Assembly (NCBI GenBank): GCA_963843535.1
Contig: CAWJKU010000002.1
Location: 558,001 to 622,000, forward strand
DNA length: 64,000 bases
From: CAVUNY01 sp963843535
Lineage (GTDB): Bacteria > Chloroflexota > Anaerolineae > Anaerolineales > Anaerolineaceae
Direction of reading: 5' to 3'
Shown here: positions 1 to 7,869 of the stretch, in pieces
Layout of the letters: each line of letters begins with the position of its first letter
How positions within the stretch are numbered: position 1 is the first letter of the stretch
Made by a program: the position numbers and the translations under genes
Notes under the pieces: model-generated
Database searches by the model: none
What the model saw: the letters and a program-made list of their open reading frames with translations, nothing else
Told to the model about the DNA's origin: nothing

Positions 1-672
1 TGGGATGTAATGGGTTTCACAGGTATTGAATTATGGAACGGCCTGAGCGAGTTGAAAAGTGTCGTGCATAATTACCTGGACGGTATTTTCTACGCTTTCT
101 TTCCGCAATTTATGCCCCGAGGCCCACTGATGCCGACTTTGCAGCGGTGGGATGAATTGCTCGGCCGCGGCAGCAAGGTGGTGGCAATCGGCGGCGCAGA
201 CGCACATGCCCTTCCGATGCACTTAGGGCCACTTCGCCGCACTCTTTTTCCGTATGAGTATCATTTTCAAGCGGTGAACACCCATATTTTCACCCCAGAA
301 CCTCTTGGTAGCGATGTCTTTACTGACCGGCGCATGATTTTAGAATCCCTCCGCAAGGGTCTGGCTTTCGTTGGCTATGATCTACCGGCATCCACAAAAG
401 GATTTATCTTCACTGGCCGCGGACGCAACCTGACCGTCTGGATGGGTGAGGAAATTGCGCTTGAAGACGGCGTCACCTTCCAGATTCGCTTACCCCTGGC
501 AGTAGAATGTCGTTTACTGCGAGATGGGCAGCTGCTCAAAACCTGGCAAGACAGAGAATTTATTACCCATATTGTTAATCAGCCGGGTGTGTACCGGGTG
601 GAATGTTATATTCAATATTTGGGCAGACGCCGGGGTTGGATTTTCAGCAACCCGATCTATGTCCGCCGCTAG
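1..672 (+). CDS. PHP-domain metal-dependent phosphoesterase-like protein, C-terminal part
   Basis: The open frame runs in from the window edge, so the N-terminus and most metal ligands are missing. A Met codon lies at 10, but the frame is open from base 1. The visible part has the late PHP signature GGADAHAL around residue 60, where Asp-Ala-His would bind a catalytic metal. This is followed by a beta-rich C-terminal region of about 100 residues, like the accessory domain found on many PHP-family proteins. No transmembrane segment is seen. Substrate is unknown: the family covers histidinol phosphatases, DNA polymerase-associated phosphoesterases and many uncharacterised enzymes. The downstream YbaK-like gene begins within 15 bases, so the two are probably cotranscribed. 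Confidence 0.7.
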   Translation, partial: WDVMGFTGIELWNGLSELKSVVHNYLDGIFYAFFPQFMPRGPLMPTLQRWDELLGRGSKVVAIGGADAHALPMHLGPLRRTLFPYEYHFQAVNTHIFTPEPLGSDVFTDRRMILESLRKGLAFVGYDLPASTKGFIFTGRGRNLTVWMGEEIALEDGVTFQIRLPLAVECRLLRDGQLLKTWQDREFITHIVNQPGVYRVECYIQYLGRRRGWIFSNPIYVRR

Positions 673-685
673 GATGAGATGTGAG

Positions 686-1189
686 ATGGCTGCAAATAAT
701 GTGACCCGTCTGCTTGAAAGCAAGAAAATTATTTTTACGGTTTTCGAATTACCCGTGGAAAAATTAGGGGCTGTTGAGACTTCACAGAGGCTCAATGTTC
801 CGCTCAGTCAAGTTTTTAAAACGATCGTCGTTGTTCGAGAGAAACCTGGAAAGCCGATCCTCGCCGTGATACCCGGTGACTGCCAGGTTAATTTGAAAGC
901 GATTGCAGCGGTGGTAAACGAGAAAAAAGTTCGCCTGCCCACCCAGCGCGAAGCCGAAAAGCTGACCGGCTTGCAGGCCGGAGGAATTTCTCCATTAGCT
1001 TTACTCAACAAAGGTTTCCAGGTGTTAATAAACGCCAGCGCCGAGCAATTCAAAGAGATTCATATTTCCGGTGGTCAACGCGGGTTAAATATCCGGTTGC
1101 CTACCCAATCGCTGATAGAGCTGACGCATGCCCGCCTGGCTGAAATTGCGATCCCCCTTCCCGAAGGAATGCCGGGCGACGATGAATAA
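686..1189 (+). CDS. YbaK/EbsC-family aminoacyl-tRNA deacylase
   Basis: A single-domain protein of about 167 residues matching the YbaK/ProX-type editing fold. Landmarks are the beta-strand FKTIVVV, the conserved segment LTGLQAGGISPLAL with the Gly-Gly-x-Ser-Pro turn near the substrate pocket, and the C-terminal ISGGQRGLNIRL strand. Relatives hydrolyse mischarged tRNAs, typically Cys-tRNA(Pro), acting in trans in the cytoplasm. Two in-frame ATGs exist, at 674 and 686. I chose 686 because it gives the usual N-terminus and is preceded by GTGAG, but 674 is possible. The frame also stays open far upstream inside the previous gene, and that extension is not coding. Exact tRNA specificity cannot be read from the sequence. 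Confidence 0.85.
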   Translation: MAANNVTRLLESKKIIFTVFELPVEKLGAVETSQRLNVPLSQVFKTIVVVREKPGKPILAVIPGDCQVNLKAIAAVVNEKKVRLPTQREAEKLTGLQAGGISPLALLNKGFQVLINASAEQFKEIHISGGQRGLNIRLPTQSLIELTHARLAEIAIPLPEGMPGDDE

Positions 1190-1213
1190 TATCCAAACCA
1201 AAAATCGCCTCGA

Positions 1214-2665
1214 TTACCCTTTGATCACCAGGACAGGCTCCAGTCTGGCAACTTTTTGGGCGATTCCGGCGCCAACAACCGTCTCAACCACTATGTCCAC
1301 ATCTTTATAAGCTTCTGGGGCTTCTTCCGCCAATCCGGACAGGCTTCCAGCCCGCACCAAAATCCCCCTTTTCTCCAGGCGTGTTCGCAGTTCGTTGCCT
1401 TGCACAAGTTTTTTTGCCTTGCTGCGGCTGAGTACGCGCCCTGCCCCATGGCAGGATGATCCAAATGCCTTCAACATACTTTGATTGGTGCCCACCAGCA
1501 CCCAGGATGCAGTGCCCATGCTTCCCGGGACCAGGACTGGCTGCCCTATCGTCCCGTATTCCTGGGGCAAACCCGGTGCCCCAGGGCCAAAAGCCCGGGT
1601 CGCCCCTTTGCGGTGAATGCAAACTTTTATAATTTTACCATCAACGGAATGATTCTCTATTTTGCCAATATTATGCGCCAGATCATACACCTGGAATAAA
1701 CCAGGATTTCGCACTTTACCAGAAAAAATCTCAACGAACACGTTCCTCGCCGCATTCGCCAGGATTTGCCGGTTGGCAAATGCGTAATTCGCGGCAGACC
1801 GCATCGCTCCTAAATACGCTTCACCTTCCTTTGAATTCAACGGCGCGCAAACCAATTCGCGGTCGGGCAAGTGGATATCAAATTGGCGAACTGCGCTCTG
1901 GAAGCTTTTCACATAATCACTGCAGATTTGGTGTCCAAAACCACGCGAACCACAGTGGATTTGTAGAACGATGCAGCCTGCAAACAATCCCATCACCTGA
2001 GCAGCGGCAGAATCGAAAACCTCGCTCACCACATCCACTTCTAAAAAATGATTTCCCGATCCAAGGGTTCCTAACTGGGGCCTACCGCGTTCTTTCGCCC
2101 TGCTGCTGACCATTGCCGGGTCAGCCCCATCCAGGCAGCCGCCGTCCTCAGTACGGCGCAAATCCTGTTCCGAGGCCATGCCCTTTTTTAACGCCCATTT
2201 CGATCCCGTCCGGCAGATCTGTTCCAATTCAGATCCGGAAAGTTTGATGCTGCTTGTGGTCCCTACCCCGCTGGGGCAAACCTGGTCCAATCGAACGGAC
2301 AGATCACTTAAATGTGGCGCCGCCTCCTCCAATTCAATGGAGGAAGCCATCAATCTGACCCCGCAGTTGATGTCATAACCAATTGCGCCCGGTGAGATCA
2401 CCCCATCTGGAAAGTGAGTTGCCGCCACGCCCCCAATAGGGAAACCATATCCCTGGTGCATATCCGGCATGACGACCACGCAGCCAACGACGCCAGGCAA
2501 GGTTGAAGCATTCACAGCTTGTTCGATGGAAAGATCGTCTAGAGACGACTTTAAAAGTTTACGCGTCGCAAAAAACCGGACGGGAACGCGCATATCTTTT
2601 CGAAATGAAGCCGGTATTTCCCACTCGTAATCACTCAATTTCGTAAAGATTTTAAGTGTCTTCAT
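1214..2665 (-). CDS. rtcB: RtcB RNA-splicing ligase
   Basis: A full-length RtcB of 483 residues. RtcB is a Mn2+/GTP-dependent ligase that joins RNA 2',3'-cyclic phosphate (or 3'-phosphate) and 5'-OH ends; in bacteria it repairs cleaved tRNA and rRNA. Visible hallmarks are DMHQGYGFPIGG, the metal-binding cysteine in GYDINCGVR, the HCGSRG and NFANR-like ligand regions, and HRKGATRAF, which holds the histidine that becomes guanylylated. The start ATG at 2665 is preceded by GGAGGC at a good distance. The archease gene lies only 14 bases upstream on the same strand, so the ligase and its activator form an operon driven from the divergent promoter at about 3100. Confidence 0.95.
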   Translation of the reverse strand: MKTLKIFTKLSDYEWEIPASFRKDMRVPVRFFATRKLLKSSLDDLSIEQAVNASTLPGVVGCVVVMPDMHQGYGFPIGGVAATHFPDGVISPGAIGYDINCGVRLMASSIELEEAAPHLSDLSVRLDQVCPSGVGTTSSIKLSGSELEQICRTGSKWALKKGMASEQDLRRTEDGGCLDGADPAMVSSRAKERGRPQLGTLGSGNHFLEVDVVSEVFDSAAAQVMGLFAGCIVLQIHCGSRGFGHQICSDYVKSFQSAVRQFDIHLPDRELVCAPLNSKEGEAYLGAMRSAANYAFANRQILANAARNVFVEIFSGKVRNPGLFQVYDLAHNIGKIENHSVDGKIIKVCIHRKGATRAFGPGAPGLPQEYGTIGQPVLVPGSMGTASWVLVGTNQSMLKAFGSSCHGAGRVLSRSKAKKLVQGNELRTRLEKRGILVRAGSLSGLAEEAPEAYKDVDIVVETVVGAGIAQKVARLEPVLVIKG

Positions 2666-2679
2666 GGGAGCCTCCTTCG

Positions 2680-3096
2680 CTACACATCAAACACGATCAC
2701 AGTTTCCAATCCTTCTGCACATTCTCGAATTACCAGGTTATGATAAGTGACGGCTTTAATTTCTTTACGTTGAGATAAAATCTTGCGGGGATCTACTATT
2801 GCGCTCAGATGGTAACCTTGTAAAGATATATGAGCATTTACAAAACCAATACCTTCACTTTCACCAATAAATAACAACTCGGAAAGAAAAGAGACCAGTA
2901 ATTCCTCAGCATCCTCAGCCCCCAGCTCAATCTGCCGATCTGCAAGCTTCGGACCTTCAAACGTAAACTCCATCAGAGCAACCATCCCCCGCGCAGCTTC
3001 GACCAGCAAACCCGCCAGGTCTGGCGCCCAAACTTTGATTGCCCAATCGGCAGTATGGGCAATCTCCACGTAACCTTGAATATTTCTAGGCTTCAT
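2680..3096 (-). CDS. Archease, RtcB activator
   Basis: A protein of about 138 residues with archease features: the N-terminal HTADWAIKVWAPDLAGL segment, with Asp and His ligands expected to bind a divalent metal, the acidic ELGAEDAEELLVSFLSELL helix, and the C-terminal AVTYHNLVIRE strand. Archease speeds RtcB guanylylation and multiple turnover. I placed the start at ATG 3096 rather than the open-frame limit at 3147, because MKPRNIQGYVEIAHTADW matches the family N-terminus and the longer version would run across the divergent promoter into fhaA. No Shine-Dalgarno sequence precedes this ATG. A TATAAT hexamer ends 10 nt upstream, so the message is probably leaderless or nearly so. Confidence 0.9.
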   Translation of the reverse strand: MKPRNIQGYVEIAHTADWAIKVWAPDLAGLLVEAARGMVALMEFTFEGPKLADRQIELGAEDAEELLVSFLSELLFIGESEGIGFVNAHISLQGYHLSAIVDPRKILSQRKEIKAVTYHNLVIRECAEGLETVIVFDV

Positions 3097-3116
3097 ATCC
3101 GTTATAATTATACGGT
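3076..3116. promoter_or_regulatory. Bidirectional promoter with overlapping -10 boxes
   Basis: A TATAAT lies on the plus strand at 3103-3108 and another on the minus strand at 3112-3107, so the two hexamers share two bases within the near-palindrome ccgttataattatacgg. The fhaA ATG (3117) lies 8 nt past one box and the archease ATG (3096) 10 nt past the other. Neither start has a Shine-Dalgarno sequence. A weak -35-like TTGAAT sits at 3076-3081. Both transcripts would therefore begin at or a few bases before the start codon. Confidence 0.65.
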
Positions 3117-3899
3117 ATGAGATCAATGCTCGATCAAATCGAAGCACGCTTGCAGTCGTTTATAGAAAGCAGCCTTTACTTTTTACCAGGCGGCCGGAAA
3201 CAAGACGCGTTAGCGCATCAATTAGTAGTGGCGATTGAACGGGCTGTCATTCAAGAAGCCAATGGAGTCTTTGTTTCTCCAAACCAATTCAAAGTTCGGC
3301 TCCATCCCTCTAATTTATCTATATGGGCGGTTCGCCCCGGATTAACTGACGCTCTTCTGCGGGTCCTGATCGATTCCGCTCGAGAAGCGGGCCTGGAGTT
3401 CGTCTCGACCCCGGTCCTGCAGCTGCAGGCAGATGCTAACCTGCCGCCAGAAGCATTTGAGATTGAAACGTCTTCGCGAGAAAACCACGTGGAGCAAACG
3501 GCGGTATTCCTGGTTCAGGAAGAAAAATCGTCGAATGATACTCACCCGGATCAGGCATATTTGATCGTTAATGGAAATACAATTCCATTGAATTATCCGG
3601 TGGTTAATATTGGCCGACGCCAGGATAACCAGATCGTGGTTGACGACCCTCGTGTCTCCAGGAACCATGCTCAGTTAAGAGCCGTAAAAGGTCATTACAT
3701 TTTTTTTGACTTAAATTCCACTGGCGGATCCTACGTGAACGGTGTTCGCGTGGCGCATCAATTGCTGAATCCAGGCGACGTTATTTCTCTCGCAGGATAT
3801 CCCCTGATTTACGGGGAAGAAAATGCCTCCGCCCATCGCAGCCATAACGATTTCACCACAGGACGCCTGGAAACACACCAGGATCCCCCAAACCACTAA
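3117..3899 (+). CDS. fhaA: FhaA-like protein: DUF3662 domain plus FHA domain
   Basis: The 260-residue protein has an N-terminal DUF3662/FhaA_N domain (about 1-120, with YFLPGGRKQDALAHQL and a VRLHPSNLSIW strand) and a C-terminal FHA domain (about 165-250). The FHA domain carries the core phosphothreonine-binding residues in NIGRRQDNQIVV, VSRNHAQLR and LNSTGGSYVNGV. In mycobacteria FhaA binds phosphorylated PknB substrates and the lipid II flippase MviN and restrains wall synthesis. Next come a second FHA gene and a SEDS-PBP gene, as at the actinobacterial pknB locus, so a link to wall synthesis is likely by context. Expression is probably leaderless from the overlapping promoter upstream. Confidence 0.9.
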   Translation: MRSMLDQIEARLQSFIESSLYFLPGGRKQDALAHQLVVAIERAVIQEANGVFVSPNQFKVRLHPSNLSIWAVRPGLTDALLRVLIDSAREAGLEFVSTPVLQLQADANLPPEAFEIETSSRENHVEQTAVFLVQEEKSSNDTHPDQAYLIVNGNTIPLNYPVVNIGRRQDNQIVVDDPRVSRNHAQLRAVKGHYIFFDLNSTGGSYVNGVRVAHQLLNPGDVISLAGYPLIYGEENASAHRSHNDFTTGRLETHQDPPNH

Positions 3900-3903
3900 A
3901 CCG

Positions 3904-4344
3904 ATGACCGGAATCGTCGTTTTCATCCTCAGAATCCTTCTGGCAATCAGTCTATATACTTTTCTAATATGGGCTTTATATACGTTATGGAATGAACTGC
4001 GCACCAGCCAGCACATGTTAAATTCTAAGAAGGTGCCGCCGCTTTCTGTCCGAATTTTGGAAATTGAACCAGAAGCAGTTCACCAGTACAATTCGACCCA
4101 ATTGATGATCGGCAGAGATCCAAATTGTGACGTTTGTTTACCAAACGAACTGGTTTCTGCGCAGCATGCCCGGTTGAGCTTTCACCATAACCAGTGGTGG
4201 GTCGAAGATTTACAGTCCACCAATGGCACATTCCTGAACGATGAACGGGTATATACCCCGACTGTCTTAATCTCAGGGGATGAGCTGCGCTGCGCACAAA
4301 TCAACATGAAGATCGATTTCGGCGAACAGGTTGATCGAAAATAG
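3904..4344 (+). CDS. fhaB: FhaB-like membrane-anchored FHA protein
   Basis: About 146 residues. One N-terminal transmembrane helix (VVFILRILLAISLYTFLIWA, about residues 5-25) is followed by a cytoplasmic FHA domain with LMIGRDPNCDVCLP, VSAQHARLSFH and LQSTNGTFLNDE, the full set of phosphothreonine-recognition loops. This is the architecture of FhaB/FipA in Actinobacteria, which links protein phosphorylation to cell division and wall growth. The start at 3904 lies four bases after the fhaA stop; an open frame begins further upstream inside fhaA but would lack the membrane-anchor N-terminus. It is cotranscribed with fhaA and probably with the two genes downstream. Confidence 0.88.
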   Translation: MTGIVVFILRILLAISLYTFLIWALYTLWNELRTSQHMLNSKKVPPLSVRILEIEPEAVHQYNSTQLMIGRDPNCDVCLPNELVSAQHARLSFHHNQWWVEDLQSTNGTFLNDERVYTPTVLISGDELRCAQINMKIDFGEQVDRK

Positions 4345-4360
4345 ATACGCGGAGGAAACA

Positions 4361-5230
4361 ATGTCTGACACACCTGTATTGGGAGTGATCGGTGGATCTG
4401 GTCTGTATCAATTTTCAGGCTTAGAAAATGTCTCATCCATTAATTTGGATACCCCCTTTGGGAAACCCAGCGCGCCAATTACCATCGGCTCTCTGTCTGG
4501 AAAAAAAGTTGCATTTTTAGCACGGCACGGCATCGGTCATCATATCACGCCAACCGAAGTAAATTACCGGGCCAACATTTATGCCCTTAAAGCACTCGGA
4601 ATAAAACGCGTCATTAGCATCAGTGCCTGCGGATCATTGCGCGACGATTACGCCCCAGGGCACATCGTAGTTCCAGACCAGGTATTTGACTACACAAAAG
4701 ACCGTGAACGCTCGTTTTTTGGCCAGGGGTTGGTGGTCCATATTGGCACGGCAGATCCATTTTGTCCGGACCTCTCAAAGCAGCTTTTCAACGCAGTCAG
4801 CGCCGCTGGAGGCACGGTTCACCAGGGCGGCTCATTGATCACCATTGAAGGTCCAAGATTTTCAACGAAAGCCGAGTCTAATGTTTTTCGGTCATGGGGC
4901 ATGTCGATTATTGGCATGACTGCCTGTCCAGAAATTTTTCTCGCCCGAGAAGCCGAATTATGTTATGCGACAATGGCTCACGTCACTGATTTTGACGTCT
5001 GGCACGTTACGAAAGAACCCGTCAGTGTAGAGATGGTCGTTCGCACATTGTTACGCAATACCCAGATGGCGCAAAATGCGATCAGAATTTTAGTCGAAAC
5101 CCTGGCTGAAGAATTCAACTGCGGCTGCCAACAAGCATTACAGGATGCGTTGATCACACATCCCAGCCGAATCCCCCCGGAAACAGCTCAAAGGCTTGAT
5201 CTGCTCGTCGGAAAATATTTGAAATCGTGA
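4361..5230 (+). CDS. mtnP: S-methyl-5'-thioadenosine phosphorylase
   Basis: About 289 residues of the PNP/MTAP family. The phosphate-binding motif GVIGGSGLYQF is at the N-terminus, followed by LARHGIGHHITPTEVNYRAN, the SACGSLR loop, the substrate-pocket segment GMTACPEIFLARE and the MTAP-type Asp pair in VTDFDVWH. It splits methylthioadenosine, the by-product of polyamine and quorum-signal synthesis, into adenine and methylthioribose-1-phosphate in the cytoplasm. A strong GGAGG sits before ATG 4361. Its place between FHA genes and a cell-wall gene is odd. It overlaps the next gene by four bases (GTGA), so it is translationally coupled to it. A broader purine-nucleoside specificity is possible. 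Confidence 0.9.
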   Translation: MSDTPVLGVIGGSGLYQFSGLENVSSINLDTPFGKPSAPITIGSLSGKKVAFLARHGIGHHITPTEVNYRANIYALKALGIKRVISISACGSLRDDYAPGHIVVPDQVFDYTKDRERSFFGQGLVVHIGTADPFCPDLSKQLFNAVSAAGGTVHQGGSLITIEGPRFSTKAESNVFRSWGMSIIGMTACPEIFLAREAELCYATMAHVTDFDVWHVTKEPVSVEMVVRTLLRNTQMAQNAIRILVETLAEEFNCGCQQALQDALITHPSRIPPETAQRLDLLVGKYLKS

Positions 5231-7848
5231 ACTTCCTTTTTCCAGTCGGTACCTCTTCAAAAGACCAGAACCAAAGTCGCCTGCTGCTGTTGGCCTTTGC
5301 TTTTCTGGTCTTATATTCCCTTACATTATCGCTTTCGCCAGCCGTTCGATATCATTCCTGGCAGGTTGAATATCGATGGCAGCATTGGATTGGTCTCGCC
5401 ATCTGGTTGGGAGGTTTTTCCTTAATCCATAGGCTGACCCTGAAGCACCTCCCTGACCGGGATGCATATATTCTTCCATTAGTTGGGTTGCTGGCCGGCC
5501 TGGGTTTGTTGACCATCTGGCGACTGGATAATGGTTTTGGCCTCAGACAGACGCTGTGGATCGCTTTGAGTCTGCTTATTTTTGGGGGCATTATTTCTCG
5601 CCCTACTGTCCTTCCCCTCCTGCGCCGCTATAAATATTTATGGCTGACCGGCGGATTGCTCATTACCGGATTAACCTTCATATTTGGCACTTATCCCGGT
5701 GGAAATGGCCCCCATTTATGGCTGGGCTGCTGTGGGATCTATCTGCAGCCCTCTGAACCATTGAAACTGCTGCTGATCATTTATCTGGCGGCTTACCTGG
5801 CCGACCGGTCGATTATTAAAATCAGGTTGATGTCGCTGCTTCTTCCCACTTTAATTTTAGCCGGGACAGCCCTGGCGATTTTAGTGGCTCAACGCGATTT
5901 AGGGACTGGCTCCCTTTTTATCGTTTTATATTCGATGGTTATCTACCTGGCCTCCGGGAAAAAAAAGCTGCTGGCAATCAGTGCAGCCCTCATCGCCCTT
6001 GCCGGGCTGGCCGGCTACCGGCTTTTTGATGTGATTCAGATCCGCGTAGATGCCTGGATAAATCCATGGATCGATCCCAATGGGCATGCATATCAAATCA
6101 TTCAATCCTTGATCGCCGTTGCATCTGGGGGTACCCTTGGGTATGGGCCTGGGTTAGGGAATCCATCGGTTGTGCCTGTATCCCATTCAGATTTCATATT
6201 TACGGCAATTAGCGAGGAATTAGGCCTTACCGGCACCATTGCCATAATCGTTATCATGGGTATGATCGCCATCCGGGGTCTGGTCATTGCCCTGCAAGCG
6301 TCCAACAGCTACCAGAGATTTCTGGCAGCAGGAATTTCATTCAATATTATCGCGCAAAGCATATTGATCATCGGCGGCAATCTGCGCCTTTTCCCTTTAA
6401 CTGGTGTAACTTTACCATTTGTCTCGTATGGTGGTTCATCCCTGGTCACTTCTTTCACTGCGATTGCTTTATTAGCCTTGATCAGCAATCATTCTGAAGA
6501 CGAAATTGCCCCAGTTGTCGATTCAAAACCCTTCCTTGTGACAGGTGCTCTGCTTTTGGGTGGATTGTTGGCGATCGGAACGATCAATATTTATTGGGCA
6601 GTGATCCGCGGAGATGATTTGCAGAACCGGCAGGATAATCCCCGCTGGACGGTGACAGAACGCTATGTGGCGCGCGGACGCATCCTGGATCGTAACAACC
6701 AGCCGATTGCTGTGACCATCGGCGGCCCGGGCGAATATGAACGCCAATTACTGCACCCACCATTAGGCCCCATAATTGGTTATTCAAATCCTCTTTACGG
6801 GCAGGCTGGTTTAGAAGCATTCCTTGACCCTTATCTCCGCGGCTTGCAGGGCAATCCTACATCTACCAATGTTTATTACCGCCTGATTTACGGGCAAACC
6901 CCGCCCGGATTGGATGTTCGTCTATCACTGGATCTGCGCATTCAACAAAAGGTAGACGAGCTTCTGGCAGGGCATGCCGGCGCTGTAGTGCTCCTCAATT
7001 CCCAGACCGGCGAAATTTATGCCATGTCTTCGCAACCGGGTTACGATCCGAACCATTTAGCAGAAAATTGGGGGAATTGGGTTAATGATAGGCAAGGGGT
7101 CTTTCTAAACCGTGCTACGCAGGGGCAGTACTCTCCAGGAACAGCTCTCGGACCTTTTTTGTATGAAGCTGTGCTGGATCAGCAAACACAGATTGCCCTT
7201 CCGGATTCGCCTTCACTAGTCTTTGACGGCGAAATATGGGATTGCGCCCTACCTGTGTCTGACAAGCCGACCTGGGGCGAGCTGCTTTCACACGGGTGCC
7301 CAGGTAGTGTAAATGCAATTGCCCAACAATTGCGCGCCGATCAAATGATCGATTTATTTCACCTGTTGAGCCTCGATCGGTCTCCTCAAATTACATTACC
7401 AGTTGCCCCGGTAATTAACTACCAATCTCAAGACTCTTCAGAACGTCTGGCGCTTGGCGAGGGGAAAATGAAGGTCTCGCCTCTGCAAATGGCTCTGGCA
7501 GCATCGGCGCTATCCCCTGCGGGGATTATTCCTGCTCCAAGGATTGCGATGGCAGTCAACACGCCAACTGAAAGCTGGGTGATTCTTCCCGGCGACCAGA
7601 CGACGGAAAACCCGCGTTTGGAGAGCCGCGCTAACGCCATAAAAATGCTGCAAATGGAGAATTTACCCGCCTGGCAAGTCACCGCGACCGCTCAGGGGGA
7701 TAATGGAAAAATTTCATGGTTCCTGGCAGGCACCAACGCAGATTGGCAAGGGATTCCGCTCAGCCTGGCAATCGTTCTCGAGCAGGATGATCCAGAGACC
7801 GCAAAATTGATTGGCGACGAAATTCTCCAATCAATGCTCCTGCCTTAA
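5227..7848 (+). CDS. SEDS (FtsW/RodA) - class B PBP fusion with degenerate transpeptidase domain
   Basis: An 873-residue fusion. Residues 1 to about 425 form a SEDS polymerase with ten or more membrane helices; the family signatures LQPSEPLKLLLIIYLA and VSYGGSSLVTSF are intact. A further helix near 440 leads into a PBPA/FtsI-type extracytoplasmic domain (about 465-873), recognisable from RGRILDRNNQPIA and the late GEGKMKVSPLQMA. The catalytic SxxK tetrad, normally in PGSTFK, reads PGTALG here (Thr639, Gly642). The KTG box is replaced by TATAQG (819-824), although an SVN consistent with SxN remains. The domain should therefore be unable to crosslink and may act as a regulator or partner of the glycosyltransferase. 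The start is GTG, overlapping the mtnP stop. Context resembles actinobacterial fhaA-fhaB-rodA-pbpA. Confidence 0.88.
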   Translation: MNFLFPVGTSSKDQNQSRLLLLAFAFLVLYSLTLSLSPAVRYHSWQVEYRWQHWIGLAIWLGGFSLIHRLTLKHLPDRDAYILPLVGLLAGLGLLTIWRLDNGFGLRQTLWIALSLLIFGGIISRPTVLPLLRRYKYLWLTGGLLITGLTFIFGTYPGGNGPHLWLGCCGIYLQPSEPLKLLLIIYLAAYLADRSIIKIRLMSLLLPTLILAGTALAILVAQRDLGTGSLFIVLYSMVIYLASGKKKLLAISAALIALAGLAGYRLFDVIQIRVDAWINPWIDPNGHAYQIIQSLIAVASGGTLGYGPGLGNPSVVPVSHSDFIFTAISEELGLTGTIAIIVIMGMIAIRGLVIALQASNSYQRFLAAGISFNIIAQSILIIGGNLRLFPLTGVTLPFVSYGGSSLVTSFTAIALLALISNHSEDEIAPVVDSKPFLVTGALLLGGLLAIGTINIYWAVIRGDDLQNRQDNPRWTVTERYVARGRILDRNNQPIAVTIGGPGEYERQLLHPPLGPIIGYSNPLYGQAGLEAFLDPYLRGLQGNPTSTNVYYRLIYGQTPPGLDVRLSLDLRIQQKVDELLAGHAGAVVLLNSQTGEIYAMSSQPGYDPNHLAENWGNWVNDRQGVFLNRATQGQYSPGTALGPFLYEAVLDQQTQIALPDSPSLVFDGEIWDCALPVSDKPTWGELLSHGCPGSVNAIAQQLRADQMIDLFHLLSLDRSPQITLPVAPVINYQSQDSSERLALGEGKMKVSPLQMALAASALSPAGIIPAPRIAMAVNTPTESWVILPGDQTTENPRLESRANAIKMLQMENLPAWQVTATAQGDNGKISWFLAGTNADWQGIPLSLAIVLEQDDPETAKLIGDEILQSMLLP

Positions 7849-7869
7849 AATACACAGCCTCTGAGCCAG

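Noticed and set aside
1305..1622. Minus-strand frame inside rtcB
   Set aside because: It lies in another frame of a certain gene, and its Arg/Gly/Pro-rich composition is typical of a shadow.
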